Part shown: one piece after another, positions 21,839-32,450 of the stretch
How positions within the stretch are numbered: the stretch's first letter is position 1
Layout: every line of letters starts with the position of its first letter
Source: Thermothelomyces thermophilus ATCC 42464
Taxonomy: Eukaryota > Ascomycota > Sordariomycetes > Sordariales > Chaetomiaceae
Assembly: GCF_000226095.1 (NCBI RefSeq)
Contig: NC_016472.1
Coordinates: forward strand, 6,448,001 to 6,512,000
Direction: 5' to 3'
Length of the DNA: 64,000 nt
The notes under the pieces: model-generated
What the model was told of the DNA's origin: nothing
Database searches by the model: none
Seen by the model: only the letters and a program-made list of their open reading frames with translations
Position numbers and translations under genes: made by a program

Positions 21839-23481
21839 ATGTCTTATCGCATTGGTAAGCCTGATTTCATCCGGTTTGACGCACATGTTCAACCTGCGCA
21901 GCTCTCATGCTCCTCTCTGAAGCTCAAGCTTGGAGATGGACTCCAGCGTTAAGACGTCCAAGACTCCCTCCCGCAAATGATGGACTGGCATTGATCACCG
22001 CCAGACCACAGTAGCATTGACATGTAGTCAAACGTTGAGATGAAATTTGCGGCTAATCTTGTTTTTGCAGAAATCTCGCCCTCTGGACGGGCAGGCTGTC
22101 AGGTATCAGCATGCAAGAAGGAGGGCAAGAAGATTGCGAAAGGCGAACTCCGCCTGGGAAGCTGGGTCGAGTACAGGGAGCAGGACCGCGGCGGCTGGCA
22201 ATGGAGACATTGGTACGCGCCCTTCTCCCGTTATAATCGTCGCATGTCGGTGGGAGGGAGGGGTATTGACGAATCTCTTCCACCAGGGGCTGCGTCTCTG
22301 GAGAGCAGGTTGTGCACATACAACAGAAGATTGGCAAGGATTCCAATGGCGAGTATAGGTGGGATGCTATTGATGGCTGGGAGGATCTGGAGTAAGCCCG
22401 ATGCTGCAGTTCGCTGCTTTGCACTTTGGGATTGTATGCGCAGGATGCTGACGGCGAGCAGAGATCGCCCTGATATTCGGGAGAAGATCAAGCGAGTCAT
22501 CAGGCAGGGCCATATAGATCCTGAAGATTTCAATGGCGTGAGTACCATGTCGCGTCCCGCCACTAAATCACCACAGATGGGCTGACGTGGGCAATCAAGG
22601 ACCCCGAGATGAACGTCCCGGGGCAGAAGGGTATCCATCGGCGCCAGAAGAAGACCAAGACAGAGCCCGAAGCCGAGCCAGCATCAGGCGAGGAGGTCAA
22701 AGATGGGAACAAGGACGAGGCGGAGCGCGAGCAGAAGGGGGCCAAAAAGTCCAAGAAAGCGGGTTCTAAGCGCCATCGCGGAAAGACGGAGGTTGAGGAC
22801 GAGGAGGCCGACGAACCGGAGCCCAAAAGACCCAGGAAAGCAACCGGCAAGCGTGGCCGGGAGGAGAAACATGAGCCAGACGAGAACGCCGATGAGCCGG
22901 CTCCGCCTGTCAAGAAGGCCAAGCGCGCCTCCAAGAAGGATTCTATGCCCGAGCCGGCGGCTAAGCCAGAAAACTCGAAAAAAGCAGCAGGCAAGGGCAA
23001 GGGTGGTGCCAGAGGTAGCGCTGCTCTCAAAGAGGAGAGTGAGCCCGAGCTCCCACCCGAGCCGACACCGGAAAAACCCAAGAAGGAAGGCAGAGGCAAG
23101 CGTGCCGCCAAGGTTGCCGTCAAGGAGGAGAGCGATGGGGTGTCAGGGGCCGAACCTGAGCCTGAGCCCGAGCCGGCCAAGAAGAAAGCTTCGAGGTCTA
23201 AAAAAGTAAAAAAGGAGGCCTCGGCTTCTCCTGAGCCCGACACGAAGTCTGGCGCCGGCGTCGCATCCACGTCTGCTCCCAAATCCGGTGCGTCTAAGCC
23301 AGGAAAAGAAGAAGAGGAAGAAAGAGGCGAGGAGAACACCGCGGCGAAGACCAAGAAGGGCCGCAAGGGTTCAGAGAAGAAGTCCGTTCCTATGTTGAAG
23401 GGACGGGCCAGAAAGGCGTAAGTACAGGAGTGAGACTGCTTGTAAGTGCTTTGCTAACCCACTGTTTGCAGGGCGGTTTGA
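21839..23481 (+). CDS. PARP-type zinc-finger nuclear protein
   Basis: Model 21839-21854, 22071-22212, 22287-22391, 22462-22537, 22600-23417, 23472-23481; 388 residues. The first coding exon is only 16 bases and the last 10. If the last intron is retained the protein ends two residues shorter at TAA 23419-23421. Residues 1-113 match the PARP/DNA-ligase-III zinc finger as found alone in fungi: probable zinc ligands C15, C20, H52, C55, with KGELRLGSWV and WRHWGC. The remainder (about 114-388) is an extremely charged Lys/Glu/Pro tail with many basic clusters (KKAKRASKK, PAKKKASRSKK), predicted disordered and nuclear. There is no PARP catalytic domain. Fission yeast Hpz1 is a comparable stand-alone protein. 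DNA-break or nick binding is inferred. It lies downstream of MEC1 on the same strand. Confidence 0.85.
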
Positions 23482-26207
23482 GGAAGTGTAAACTCTCTAC
23501 GCCAACAGCTTGATTCCCACAGGGGGGGATAGTCGCTCGATTGCTCCATTTCCTTCCGTTTGGTTGAGCTACCGAGGGGATTTTAGATCGGATAAGGCTC
23601 ATCAGCTGTCCTACTCTGCAGCTAGCTGGAATGGGAGGGGGAGGGGGGTTGGGGCGGGGGGGTTCCTGGTGGTTCCTGAGGGCGGCACAGGTGCGGCAAG
23701 AACAGGCGTCTGTGTATCACAAAATATTGCAGCATGGGAGAACAAGCTATGCCAAGGGAGTGATAATGGATGGATTCACGTTCAAGGCTGTCCTTCTGTG
23801 GGCCTGTGTCGCTGTGGGCGGAGGGCAGCTAACCCTCGACTTGATGGTGTGCCCTTCGGCAACTTCACCGATTGCCCAACCAACTACCCCCACAACAAAA
23901 CGGCTCAGCATGTCACGAAACTCGTCGGGTATATTCGAGCGTCTTCTGCTCTCGGCAATCTCGAAGGAGCCGGTAGGTAACAGATCCAGTGGCACGGGTT
24001 ACATTGCCCTGGACCGCCCTGGACCTTGGGCTGGGTCGGGCCGGGAGTAGCGCATCTTGTGCCGCATCCATCAACCCCTGAGCAGCTGGATTTATCCACC
24101 ACCAACGGGTGTTTTTTTGCGAGGCACAGGTCTCTCGGTGTCTGGGAGGTTTTTGGTTCCAATTTCCTCTCTTGCGGTGGCTTCTCGCTAGCGGCAATGT
24201 CGAGAATTCATGACAGAGCCAGGTGTATTCTTCTAAAGCCTTCTGGAGAACAGGAGACGTACAGTACGAGGCTGGAGCGGCCGGTCGCATGATGCTTGGC
24301 ATTTGGTGTGATATGGGTCGGCAGGACTTGGGGCATTGCTTTCCCGCGATCTGATTGGGGGCACAGAGCTTGTGACCTGTGTGGTTTTGGGAGGGTAGTC
24401 TGCAGGCTCGTGATACGGTATTGCGTCACTGTCAGCTACTCAAATACTCAATTCTACCAATTCAGCCCATGTGAATCCCACACCATTTCTGGACTGCCTC
24501 TCACATCAGACCTAGCACAACAAGTCTGTGGATAAGGAAAAAAAGCCCCTTAGCCTAACCGACAACATCTCGGTCGCATAGTCTTGAGCCAGGTGACAAT
24601 GGAGGCAAAATCCGACCAGGTTCTGCCAGAGCGCGAGGGTCCGCCTTGAAGGTAAGGATGCTTCGAGAAGGCACAGAAAAGTGGGAAGTGGGAAAGAATT
24701 GCCTCCTGCTCGCCCAGTAGGGCTCAAAGACCAGGCTAAAAACGGCGGAGGAATGTTTTTTGCCTGCTTGATTTTTCCTTTTGAACAGCCTCTCCCTCGG
24801 CCATGCTCACTTGGGTGGGTGACTCACTTGGGTGTGGGTGAGCCCGAGTCTTCTGGTGCTTGCCTAGTTGGCGTCTAGTGACACAAGTTGCCTGCGGCAA
24901 GAAACCAAGGCGCCAGCAACATGACACCCTCAGGCTCTAATCCGTTTTTGGAGCCCCCCACCAGACCACCAAGCAAACCACCAGGCCTGTTAAGGCGACC
25001 CTGTGTTCGCTTCGGCGGCTGTGGCACGCTTCGCAAGGAGTTCACGTTCGCGTTTGCAGCCACCTCGCTGCTGTCTGACCTTGTTTTAGAACTTTCGAGA
25101 GAGAAAACCGAGTCCTGGTGTGATTCGCACATGCTCGTCCCCGGCGGAGTTGATGTTTGAAAAATTCTGTTAATCTCCCTCTACTTGTATACACGGCGTG
25201 CTGTCGAGCCTTGGTGAAGCTGGCTATATGTAACTCGCGCACTGGATGTATTGCCCTTGTCTGCAGCCCTCGGCTCATAATACGGACGGTGCGCAGAAGG
25301 ATCGTGCCAACAATTCGTCTGGTCTCAGCCCGTCAGCAAACTTGCACTTAGTACATAGTACAGTACGAAGTATTCCGCGCGCTAAACAGCTTCGCTGTTA
25401 GTGCACGACAGGCGCCGTCCTAGGGCGCAGGGATTGGCCTGCGATCCCGAGCAGCGGCTGTGGGATGACGACGTTGGTTTCGAGCCAATTCTGGTTCCGG
25501 AACGATTGGCCAGCTGCAGCAACCCAAGCAGGCCCTGAAACCTCACCGGGGCCAACCTTGTTCTCTCTGTTGCTTGTCTTAACGATCGACCAGGCGGCCA
25601 ACAACACGCCCGCCCTGGATTTGATTTGGAGGTATCTCTCATACCGGCTCCCAACTCGCATCGTTGTGGCCCTTTTCTTAATACCGTCGGGGCCCCTGCA
25701 ACATCAATTCACCCGCCCGCACCGCAATAAGTTCTGCATTCTACCAGACAGCGACCGTCCGAGACCAAAGTGACGGAGCAGAGTGGCGAGCACACAGAGG
25801 AGGCTGGTCTGCCAAGGTTCCTGGGTCACATTGGCTGCCCCGCCTTGGCTCCCGCACACGACTTCCCTCCAATCCCCAACCTACCTTAAACGTCACAGCC
25901 CCCCTCGACCCTCGACCGGGCTGACCCAAAGCTTTTCTACGCGCAGCCGCTCCTTTCTTGCGGCAAGAAGAAGAAGGACAACTCCGAGTGCTCCTTCTCT
26001 TCTTATTCTTCTCTTTTTCTTTTTTTTTCTTTTTGGAACAGAACGCCAAAGCAATAGACCGAGCTTAGGCAGCGTAGCTTGCCCGCCGACCTGCCCCGCC
26101 CTCTTCTGCCTGGTCAACCTGTCCACCCCGCCTGATTGCCGATCAGCAGCAACTTGGACTTCAATCCCCGGAAACAGTGACGAATATTGCCACACCAAAC
26201 AGCAACC
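23482..26207. other. 2.7 kb gap, no gene supported
   Basis: Several frames of 80-180 codons occur on both strands, but they overlap one another and lack domains or a sensible intron structure. GC-rich and CCACC-rich pieces alternate. The last ~450 bases are pyrimidine-rich, including a T-rich run at 26000-26035, and look like the promoter and leader of the next gene. Confidence 0.55.
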
Positions 26208-27952
26208 ATGTCGAGAAGTCGAGTCGAGTTCGAAGAGCGCGAGCATTACCGAGAGCAGCCGCGCCGCGCCGTTGCGCGGGAGTATGACGACGTCGAGCTT
26301 CGCGTCCGCGAGCGCTCTCGCGAGCGCGTGAATGACCGTCTTCCATACTTCATGAGAGAGGAGAACAGACGTCCGGAGCCGGGCCAGTTGGTGCTCAGAC
26401 AAAGAGAAGTCGAGACTATCGAGCGGCCCCGTCCGAGGTCACCCAGTCCTGTCCGTGTCACCCAACGCATAGTCCAGCGAGCCCGAAGCGTCAGCCCCGC
26501 CCAGAGGAGGGTGGAGGAGGAAGTGCGGTTTCAGAGGGTCGTGAGGGAACCTAGCCGTGGTCCTACTGAGAGGATCCGTATCGTTCAGCCACGCTCGCGG
26601 TCGCCCTCGCCGGAGGTGCGGGATCGAATCCGGATCGTAGAGAGGGAAAAGGAGCGTGCCCCAAGCCCGGCTCCTGCGCCGCAGCCTCCCACGCCCAAGG
26701 TTATTAAGGGGCCGATCATCGAGAGAGAAGTGATCACACACTACCGGGATATCGACCATGGTGAGTCGCACTGGCAGAGACATCTTCGAGGGCTCCTCGC
26801 GCTAACACCCGGCAGGCGTTGTGGCAGCTCCTCGTCCTCCCTCGCCTCCCCCCGCTCGCCATAATCGCGACACGGAGATCGACATCTACACGTCGCGCAA
26901 TCAGACAGAAGTTGATATTCACAGGCACGGCCGTGGCCGGTCTGTTTCCCGCGAGCGGACATCACGTCGCGCGCTCCAGACCTGGGACGATGACGTCGTC
27001 GTCCAGTCAGACCGCAGGCAACTGCAGGTTGACATTGAGCATTGGAGGAGCACCTCCCGGGGCCGGCGTGCGCACTCGGCAGCTCCTCCGGCCATCGACT
27101 ACGACGACGAAGCGCTCGAGATCACGCGCAAGATCGACTCCCGAGGCAGGATGGGCGAGGCCTGGAACGGCATCACCAAGGATTGGTCCATCATCGACGT
27201 GCCGCCCGGGACGGAGCGCGTGCGCTTGGACGGCGCCGGCGGCGCCTCGGCCGAGGTTACGTGGCAGAAGTACAGCGGCGTGCGTCGCACCAAGTTCATT
27301 CCCGAGCGCGACGACAAGAGCTCGGCGGTGTCGTCGTCGACTAGCCTCTCGGAGCTGCGGGCCCCTGCCGAGCGCGAGAGGCGGCTGAGCGTGCACGTGG
27401 TCGACAACGACCGTGCCGTGAGCAGGGAGCGCAATGTCGACGTCGAAAAGGTGACGGATCGTCGCATCACCATCCGTGGCTCGACGCCCCCGCCCCGCAA
27501 CCGCTCCGAGACCTGGACCGAGATCACCAAGGACCTAGTCTGCCGGGAGGCAATCGAACAACTGAACTACGAGTATGAAGAGACCGACTACTTCTACTAT
27601 ATCGTCGAGTACCTATCCTATGTAAGCAAACCCCCCCCCCCTTTTTTTTTCCCTGGTGGAGTCCCTTCCCCCTTCTTCGCGCTTCTGCTGCCACGCACGA
27701 CACGGACTGCTAACACCCATGGTAAAGGAGGACGTCGTCCGCCTCGTGAACCTGTCGGACCGCATCCGCGCCGCCCGGAAGGAGCGCGCCCGCGAGATTG
27801 CCTACGAGCGCGAATGGCGCGACGACTGGGATCATCGCAACCATCACCACCACCGCCGCCGCCGTTATTCGGTCGACTACGAGGACGACCGCGTCGTCGA
27901 GCGCGAGATCACCTACGAGACCCGCCATCCGGGGAGAGGGTATCGTCACTGA
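26208..27952 (+). CDS. DUF8035-type Arg-rich fungal protein, function unknown
   Basis: Model 26208-26760, 26816-27621, 27728-27952; 527 residues. Starts MSRSRVEFEE. The first ~180 residues are dense in Arg, Glu and SP dipeptides (for example RPRSRSPSP-like runs), so disordered and probably phosphorylated. A more ordered block near 290-345 (WNGITKDWSIIDVPPGTERV) is followed at about 415-485 by TWTEITKDLV, YEYEETDYFYY and LSDRIRAARKE, which I associate with the fungal DUF8035 family; the family name is from memory. Intron 2 splits that domain between LSY and EDVV. The C-terminus is His/Arg-rich. No catalytic residues are evident. Such proteins are widespread in filamentous ascomycetes but I know of no assigned function. 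It converges with MED17. Confidence 0.85.
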
Positions 27953-29042
27953 ACGTTTCGTTACCCACAACCAACCTTAGCTCAACTCAGCCAACCAAAG
28001 TTCCCGTCTTGATTTGATCCGTTCCCTCTCCTACACCGCCATGGCGCTATCGCCCCCTCCCGACCCGGCCCCCGAACTGACTGGAAGCGTTCTGTCTGAG
28101 GCGTCTTTCTGATGATACGAAAACATGATGTGATGACATGATACGAACGATAGCGAGAGAGCGACGCGGTGCGTGCTTTTATGATGACGTTTTAGACTGT
28201 TGCTTGGTTGGGACGCTTGGACGTTCTTTTCTTCGGTCCTGATGGCAAGAGGATGCATATGGATGGGTTGATGATATGATGAGTGTTTTTTGGATTTTTT
28301 TTTTGTTTTTCTTTTCTTTTCTTTCCATTCCGCCCCCCCCTTATTTCCTAGCATTGTTCTTGGTCCTTTGTCCTGCATTTCCTTGATTGTTATTGCCCTC
28401 TGCTTCTTCTAATGAGCCTATGGCATGGGATTGGGGTTTTGCCCGTCCGCTGTCGCTCCCTTCTTGAGTAGCATGTTCGATCATGTTCCGTAACGACTCT
28501 GATGATCTAGACAAGAAAAGAATGAGTTTTGAACCGGGGCTGGATCGTGTCATGTTGGGACCTGTGGCGGACTCGAAAGAAGTGTTTTTTTCTTCTTCTT
28601 TTGGTTGATGCCGTAGTATCTTCGTGTCAAATAGACGCTTTGTGTTTTGCTACGCGTCTTTTGCTTGGATTGCAATCTCGTTGAACGTTCATTAGGCAAC
28701 TATGGTCGGACCTAGTTCTTATGGCGGTGCTCCCTGTAGAAGCCCCGTTATGTCTGTGGTGGGACGGCCTGATATCCCACTTCCAGTTGAGATACTGTAG
28801 GTCTCACTTCCCTCCAGGGTCAACTCCTATCTAGTCGGACACCTCTAGATATCCAACCTTACCAACGTTACCTTCCTCGGAATTTATGACGGTCGCCGTT
28901 AGACTTTGCCCAAGTTGGTTCAAATCGAAGCGCCCAAAGACTCCCCGCTTGGTCAGGATAACGCCCTTTGGGCAAATTGCTGGATGAACCTGCTGGGCTA
29001 CGCGGTTGCCTCTTCTAAACACTCCTCGGCCCGAGCCCCGGT
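27953..29042. other. Convergent 3' region between DUF8035 gene and MED17
   Basis: About 1.1 kb with T-rich stretches (28285-28325), a C run near 28331 and no open frame with domains. Presumed 3' untranslated regions and terminators of two convergent genes. Nothing else was recognised. Confidence 0.6.
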
Positions 29043-31112
29043 CTACTCAACAGGGCCGTTACTGAGCACCTGCTTCACAACGACCCCTACGCTCTCTCCG
29101 GCCCCAGGCCACCTCCACTCCCTATGTACCTTCTTCGCTCCTCCTCCTCCTCCTCCTCCTCCCACTCCCCCGACCATCTCGCCCTCCCCGGCCGTTGGTT
29201 CCAGATAATCCGCCTTCACTCTCAGTTCCAATCTCCCCGCCCCCGCAGCCTTGTGGTCGCCGTCATGTTCCTCGCGTACAATGTCAAAGTGCACTCCGTA
29301 CTCCCCGCCCGTATCCAGGTCGACGATGCCCTTGCCCAGGACGTCCATCCCCCACAGCGCCTCCCCCTCCCTAGGTCCTTGCTGCTGCCCTCCTTCCTGG
29401 TCCGCGGCGGAATCGTCCTGCGTAGCTTGAGCGGCAGCCGCCGCCCGCTGCCGCCCGGGTAGCGTCACCGCCCGTTCAAAGTAGGCCGCCGCGAGGGCGC
29501 AGGGGACGGCCTCGCAGAGGTAGGTGACCAGCTGGGGCAAGTAGAGGTAGTCTTCGGATGCGGCGGGGCAGAAGGCCGGGAGCGGGTTGACGGCGGTAGA
29601 GTGCGGGGGCTGGCTTGGCTGCTGGAGGGGCGGGAGCATAGAGACGGCATAGGATGCGCCGGAGAGGAGGGCCGGTTTGAGGAGGATGCGGAGGCGGGAT
29701 GTCGGGGTGATGGTCAGGTCGAAGTGGACGGCTGGTGGCTTGAGGAGAAGAGTGGCGAGTGATGTGGAGGCTGGCGTGACCGTTCGGCTGTTTCCCGGAG
29801 AGAGGGCGAGGGGTGGCTCTCTCATAGCTACGGATGAAGCGACGCCAGCGGACCGGAGAACAGAGATGAGCGCCGTGAGGAATTCTGCGCACTTCTGGAC
29901 AGACTGGCTGTACCGATGGTAGGCGATCAGGGGCCGGAGGATGAAGTAGGGAGGGGTGGGCCCTTTCTTGAAGGTGGGCTCGGATCTCTTGAGCTCGTTG
30001 ACTCGGTGTGCGTTGGTCAGCAGGAGGCCTAGAATGACAGACACGGCATCCGCCCAGGCGTCCTGTGGTCCGGTTTGCTGTTCCGCCGTCGCGTCTTCCT
30101 CGCCGAGTGTTACGAGCTGGAGGGAGATGCTCGTTGCGGGATCCAGGTCGTATGTAGCCGTCGACTTTCCGATGCGGACAATGTCATCTAGGCCGCTGCG
30201 AGCTTCACGATTTACCTCGTACCACAGCTCCTGGGCAAACACGGTATCCCGCGATTCCTTGACACGATCCTGGAGCGGAGCGTCAGGAGGTAGAGGCGGT
30301 GGCAGCGACGACTTGCCGACAACGACCCCCTTCTCCAGTATCTTGACTTGAATCCGTTTCGAACCCCGGCCCATGACTCCGTGCTCCAGCCTGACGGACC
30401 CATCTTCGGCTCTCCTCAACGGGGCGATGCCGCTGGCTTTGAATTCGGGAGCGGTGTTGGAGAAGCCGAACTTGACCCCTAGAGTCTGTGGTTCGTGGGG
30501 CAATCGGAATGTCTGCCAGCCGCCTTCGCCCACGCCCAGCACCTCAGACCAGTACTTGGTTTCGAGGTCTATTTCTCGTTGTAGTCTCTTCGACGTTGCC
30601 AAAGCGGTATCTGCCGCCCGGTTCAGATCCATCAGACGTTTCCCAATGGACACCATCTTGTGATCGGGCACCCGGCTCTGCGCTACTGGGGTAGGAGCAT
30701 TGAGCATGGTCGCGCCAAGCGTGCCAATTCCAACCATGTCTCGAAGCCCGGGACTTAGGGTGCTGACAGCCAGGGCGGGATTCTCTTTCGACAGGAGGAG
30801 CGACACGAAATCCAGGGCGAACATGGATATCTGATGGGTCTGGTGTATTGCGCGGAGTATCTCTTCGCGGGCGGCAGCGATATCCTTTGTCTCGGCGGTC
30901 TCACTGTCGGCCTCGGAGCCGTCACCGGTCATGTCGACATCGTGGTCGCCGCCGCCATTCTGGCTAGCCTCGAGTTCTCGACGAACATCGGCCCAATTGA
31001 GGGCCCGAAACCCGCCCGGTTGGGCATTGGCCCGTTGGATGAACTCGGAAATGGATCGCGGCCCTTGTTGCGGCGCCGTGCGCGGCTGTAATGAGAACGG
31101 TCGGTCGTCCAT
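29043..31112 (-). CDS. Mediator complex subunit 17
   Basis: Single exon on the minus strand, 689 residues from MDDRPFSLQPR. The frame continues upstream by 72 codons, but MDDRPFSLQ is the conserved start in my recollection of fungal Med17. Med17 (Srb4 in yeast) is the scaffold of the Mediator head module and contacts RNA polymerase II. Family features seen: ISEFIQRANAQPGGFRALNWADV near the N-terminus, a long helical region with ILRAIHQTHQISMFALDFVSLLLS, and IGKRLMDLNRAADTALATSKRL with coiled-coil character. A poly-Gly run (GGVGGGGGGGGG) sits near the C-terminus from a CTC/CCT repeat. Length fits the family. It diverges from phosphofructokinase across 1.3 kb. Confidence 0.93.
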   Translation of the reverse strand: MDDRPFSLQPRTAPQQGPRSISEFIQRANAQPGGFRALNWADVRRELEASQNGGGDHDVDMTGDGSEADSETAETKDIAAAREEILRAIHQTHQISMFALDFVSLLLSKENPALAVSTLSPGLRDMVGIGTLGATMLNAPTPVAQSRVPDHKMVSIGKRLMDLNRAADTALATSKRLQREIDLETKYWSEVLGVGEGGWQTFRLPHEPQTLGVKFGFSNTAPEFKASGIAPLRRAEDGSVRLEHGVMGRGSKRIQVKILEKGVVVGKSSLPPPLPPDAPLQDRVKESRDTVFAQELWYEVNREARSGLDDIVRIGKSTATYDLDPATSISLQLVTLGEEDATAEQQTGPQDAWADAVSVILGLLLTNAHRVNELKRSEPTFKKGPTPPYFILRPLIAYHRYSQSVQKCAEFLTALISVLRSAGVASSVAMREPPLALSPGNSRTVTPASTSLATLLLKPPAVHFDLTITPTSRLRILLKPALLSGASYAVSMLPPLQQPSQPPHSTAVNPLPAFCPAASEDYLYLPQLVTYLCEAVPCALAAAYFERAVTLPGRQRAAAAAQATQDDSAADQEGGQQQGPREGEALWGMDVLGKGIVDLDTGGEYGVHFDIVREEHDGDHKAAGAGRLELRVKADYLEPTAGEGEMVGGVGGGGGGGGAKKVHREWRWPGAGESVGVVVKQVLSNGPVE

Positions 31113-32450
31113 TGTGCGGTTTGCGGGGGTGGTGGTTTTGGCATTCAATTGATCGGGTGTGGGAACAGGAACGCAAATCCCACCCGAGACCCCTGTCGAA
31201 GCTCGAGACTTGCAGGCAGGCAGGTCGGATAGCGTTCCGTGGCCGGACTTCCGTGTTCGGCCCCGCCTTTCTGGCCGATAAGGGTAGCTGAGGTGGGGGC
31301 AGCTGTTGGGGGTCACCAAATCTCTCAACAGTCTTACTCTAGTAGGTTGCCGCGCGTTCGGTACACTACACAGTAGTGTAGATCCCCATACCCAGCATCC
31401 ATGTCAGTGACGCTATTTGTGGATATGTCAAAGATAAAAGTTACACCACAACATACGCTATATCTGCGTACACAGTACAACACGTTTGCAGGATGAAAAG
31501 CGAGATACGCAAGGCTATCTTTGACATGAAAAAACTTCAAATCCCTGGATTTGTCATATCATGGCGTACAGCAGCATCGGAAGCTCACCTGATAAATACG
31601 GAATTGGACGGTGCACATGCTGTCTCTCAGTTGAGCTTGTTTGCGTAACTCGTTGCTTGTAGTGTACTACTCTGGTACAAGGGAGTATGGCTGAATTGAA
31701 ACAGCCTTGCTGCAACCCCACCAAAAAGCCACACGGTTTACATAAGGAGCTATGTCATTGCGATGATACTGGATCCGTAAACCCCTCACAGCATCATCAA
31801 ACCCCACCACAGAGCAGCCTCAGCTGGTCTTTTTCACAAAATTCTGTGCCACAAAACAAACAAGCCCCAGCATGGGAGCCAATTGTCCAAGGCGCCACGT
31901 TCGGCGTGAGAGATAATTCGCCGAATTGACCATTTTTGTTCCTACACTAGACCCTAGAAACACAGCAAACCAGCATCTCTCCAATTCCAATCTGCGGTTT
32001 CGGATTGTGCCCCGCGCTAAAGTGAACGATAAGATAAGAGCTTCTGCCCGAGGACCCACGAAGTCCGAATCAGGCCTCAGGTGGTGTTGCTTCTCATAAA
32101 CCTGGTGCATGCATGTACGAGTACTGTACTGCGAACCGGGTACCGTCCTGGATTAACCAACAGTCCTGGAAGATATTTTGAAAGAGGATCAGGAGGGAGA
32201 AAATCCTGCTTCTTCAAAGCTTCGCTTCACCGAACGACCTAGGATTTACAGTCCCAGGCGAATCGCCTGGAGCATGCCCCTATCAAGTATAAACTTTCCT
32301 CTTCGGCCCGTCTCCGTCTTCGCATCTCCCTTCCGGGCCCTCCTTGCCTTTGTCGTCCTGTCGATTCCCATCACCGTCTTCTTCCGCACACCCCGAAAAC
32401 TCGCCAATCGCCCTGCCCTCGCTTCACAGCCACGATCCGCGAGCACCAAA
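31113..32450. promoter_or_regulatory. Divergent MED17/PFK spacer
   Basis: Holds the promoters of both genes. Short palindromic pieces occur near 31360-31380 (CTACAC-AGTA-GTGTAG) and 31660-31680 (TAGTGTACTACTC). From 32178 the phosphofructokinase frame is already open without a stop, see that entry. No separate gene is seen. Confidence 0.55.

Noticed and set aside
23510-24050. Two overlapping + strand frames of 139-156 codons after the zinc-finger gene
   Set aside because: Gly-rich artefacts of a G-rich stretch; no domain, signal peptide or intron pattern supports either.
25783-26331. 182-codon frame before the DUF8035 gene
   Set aside because: It overlaps the start of that gene in another frame and lies in pyrimidine-rich leader sequence.
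30975-31328. Upstream extension of MED17 to an earlier ATG
   Set aside because: The extra 72 residues are not like known Med17 N-termini, whereas MDDRPFSLQ is; the extension is probably leader sequence.
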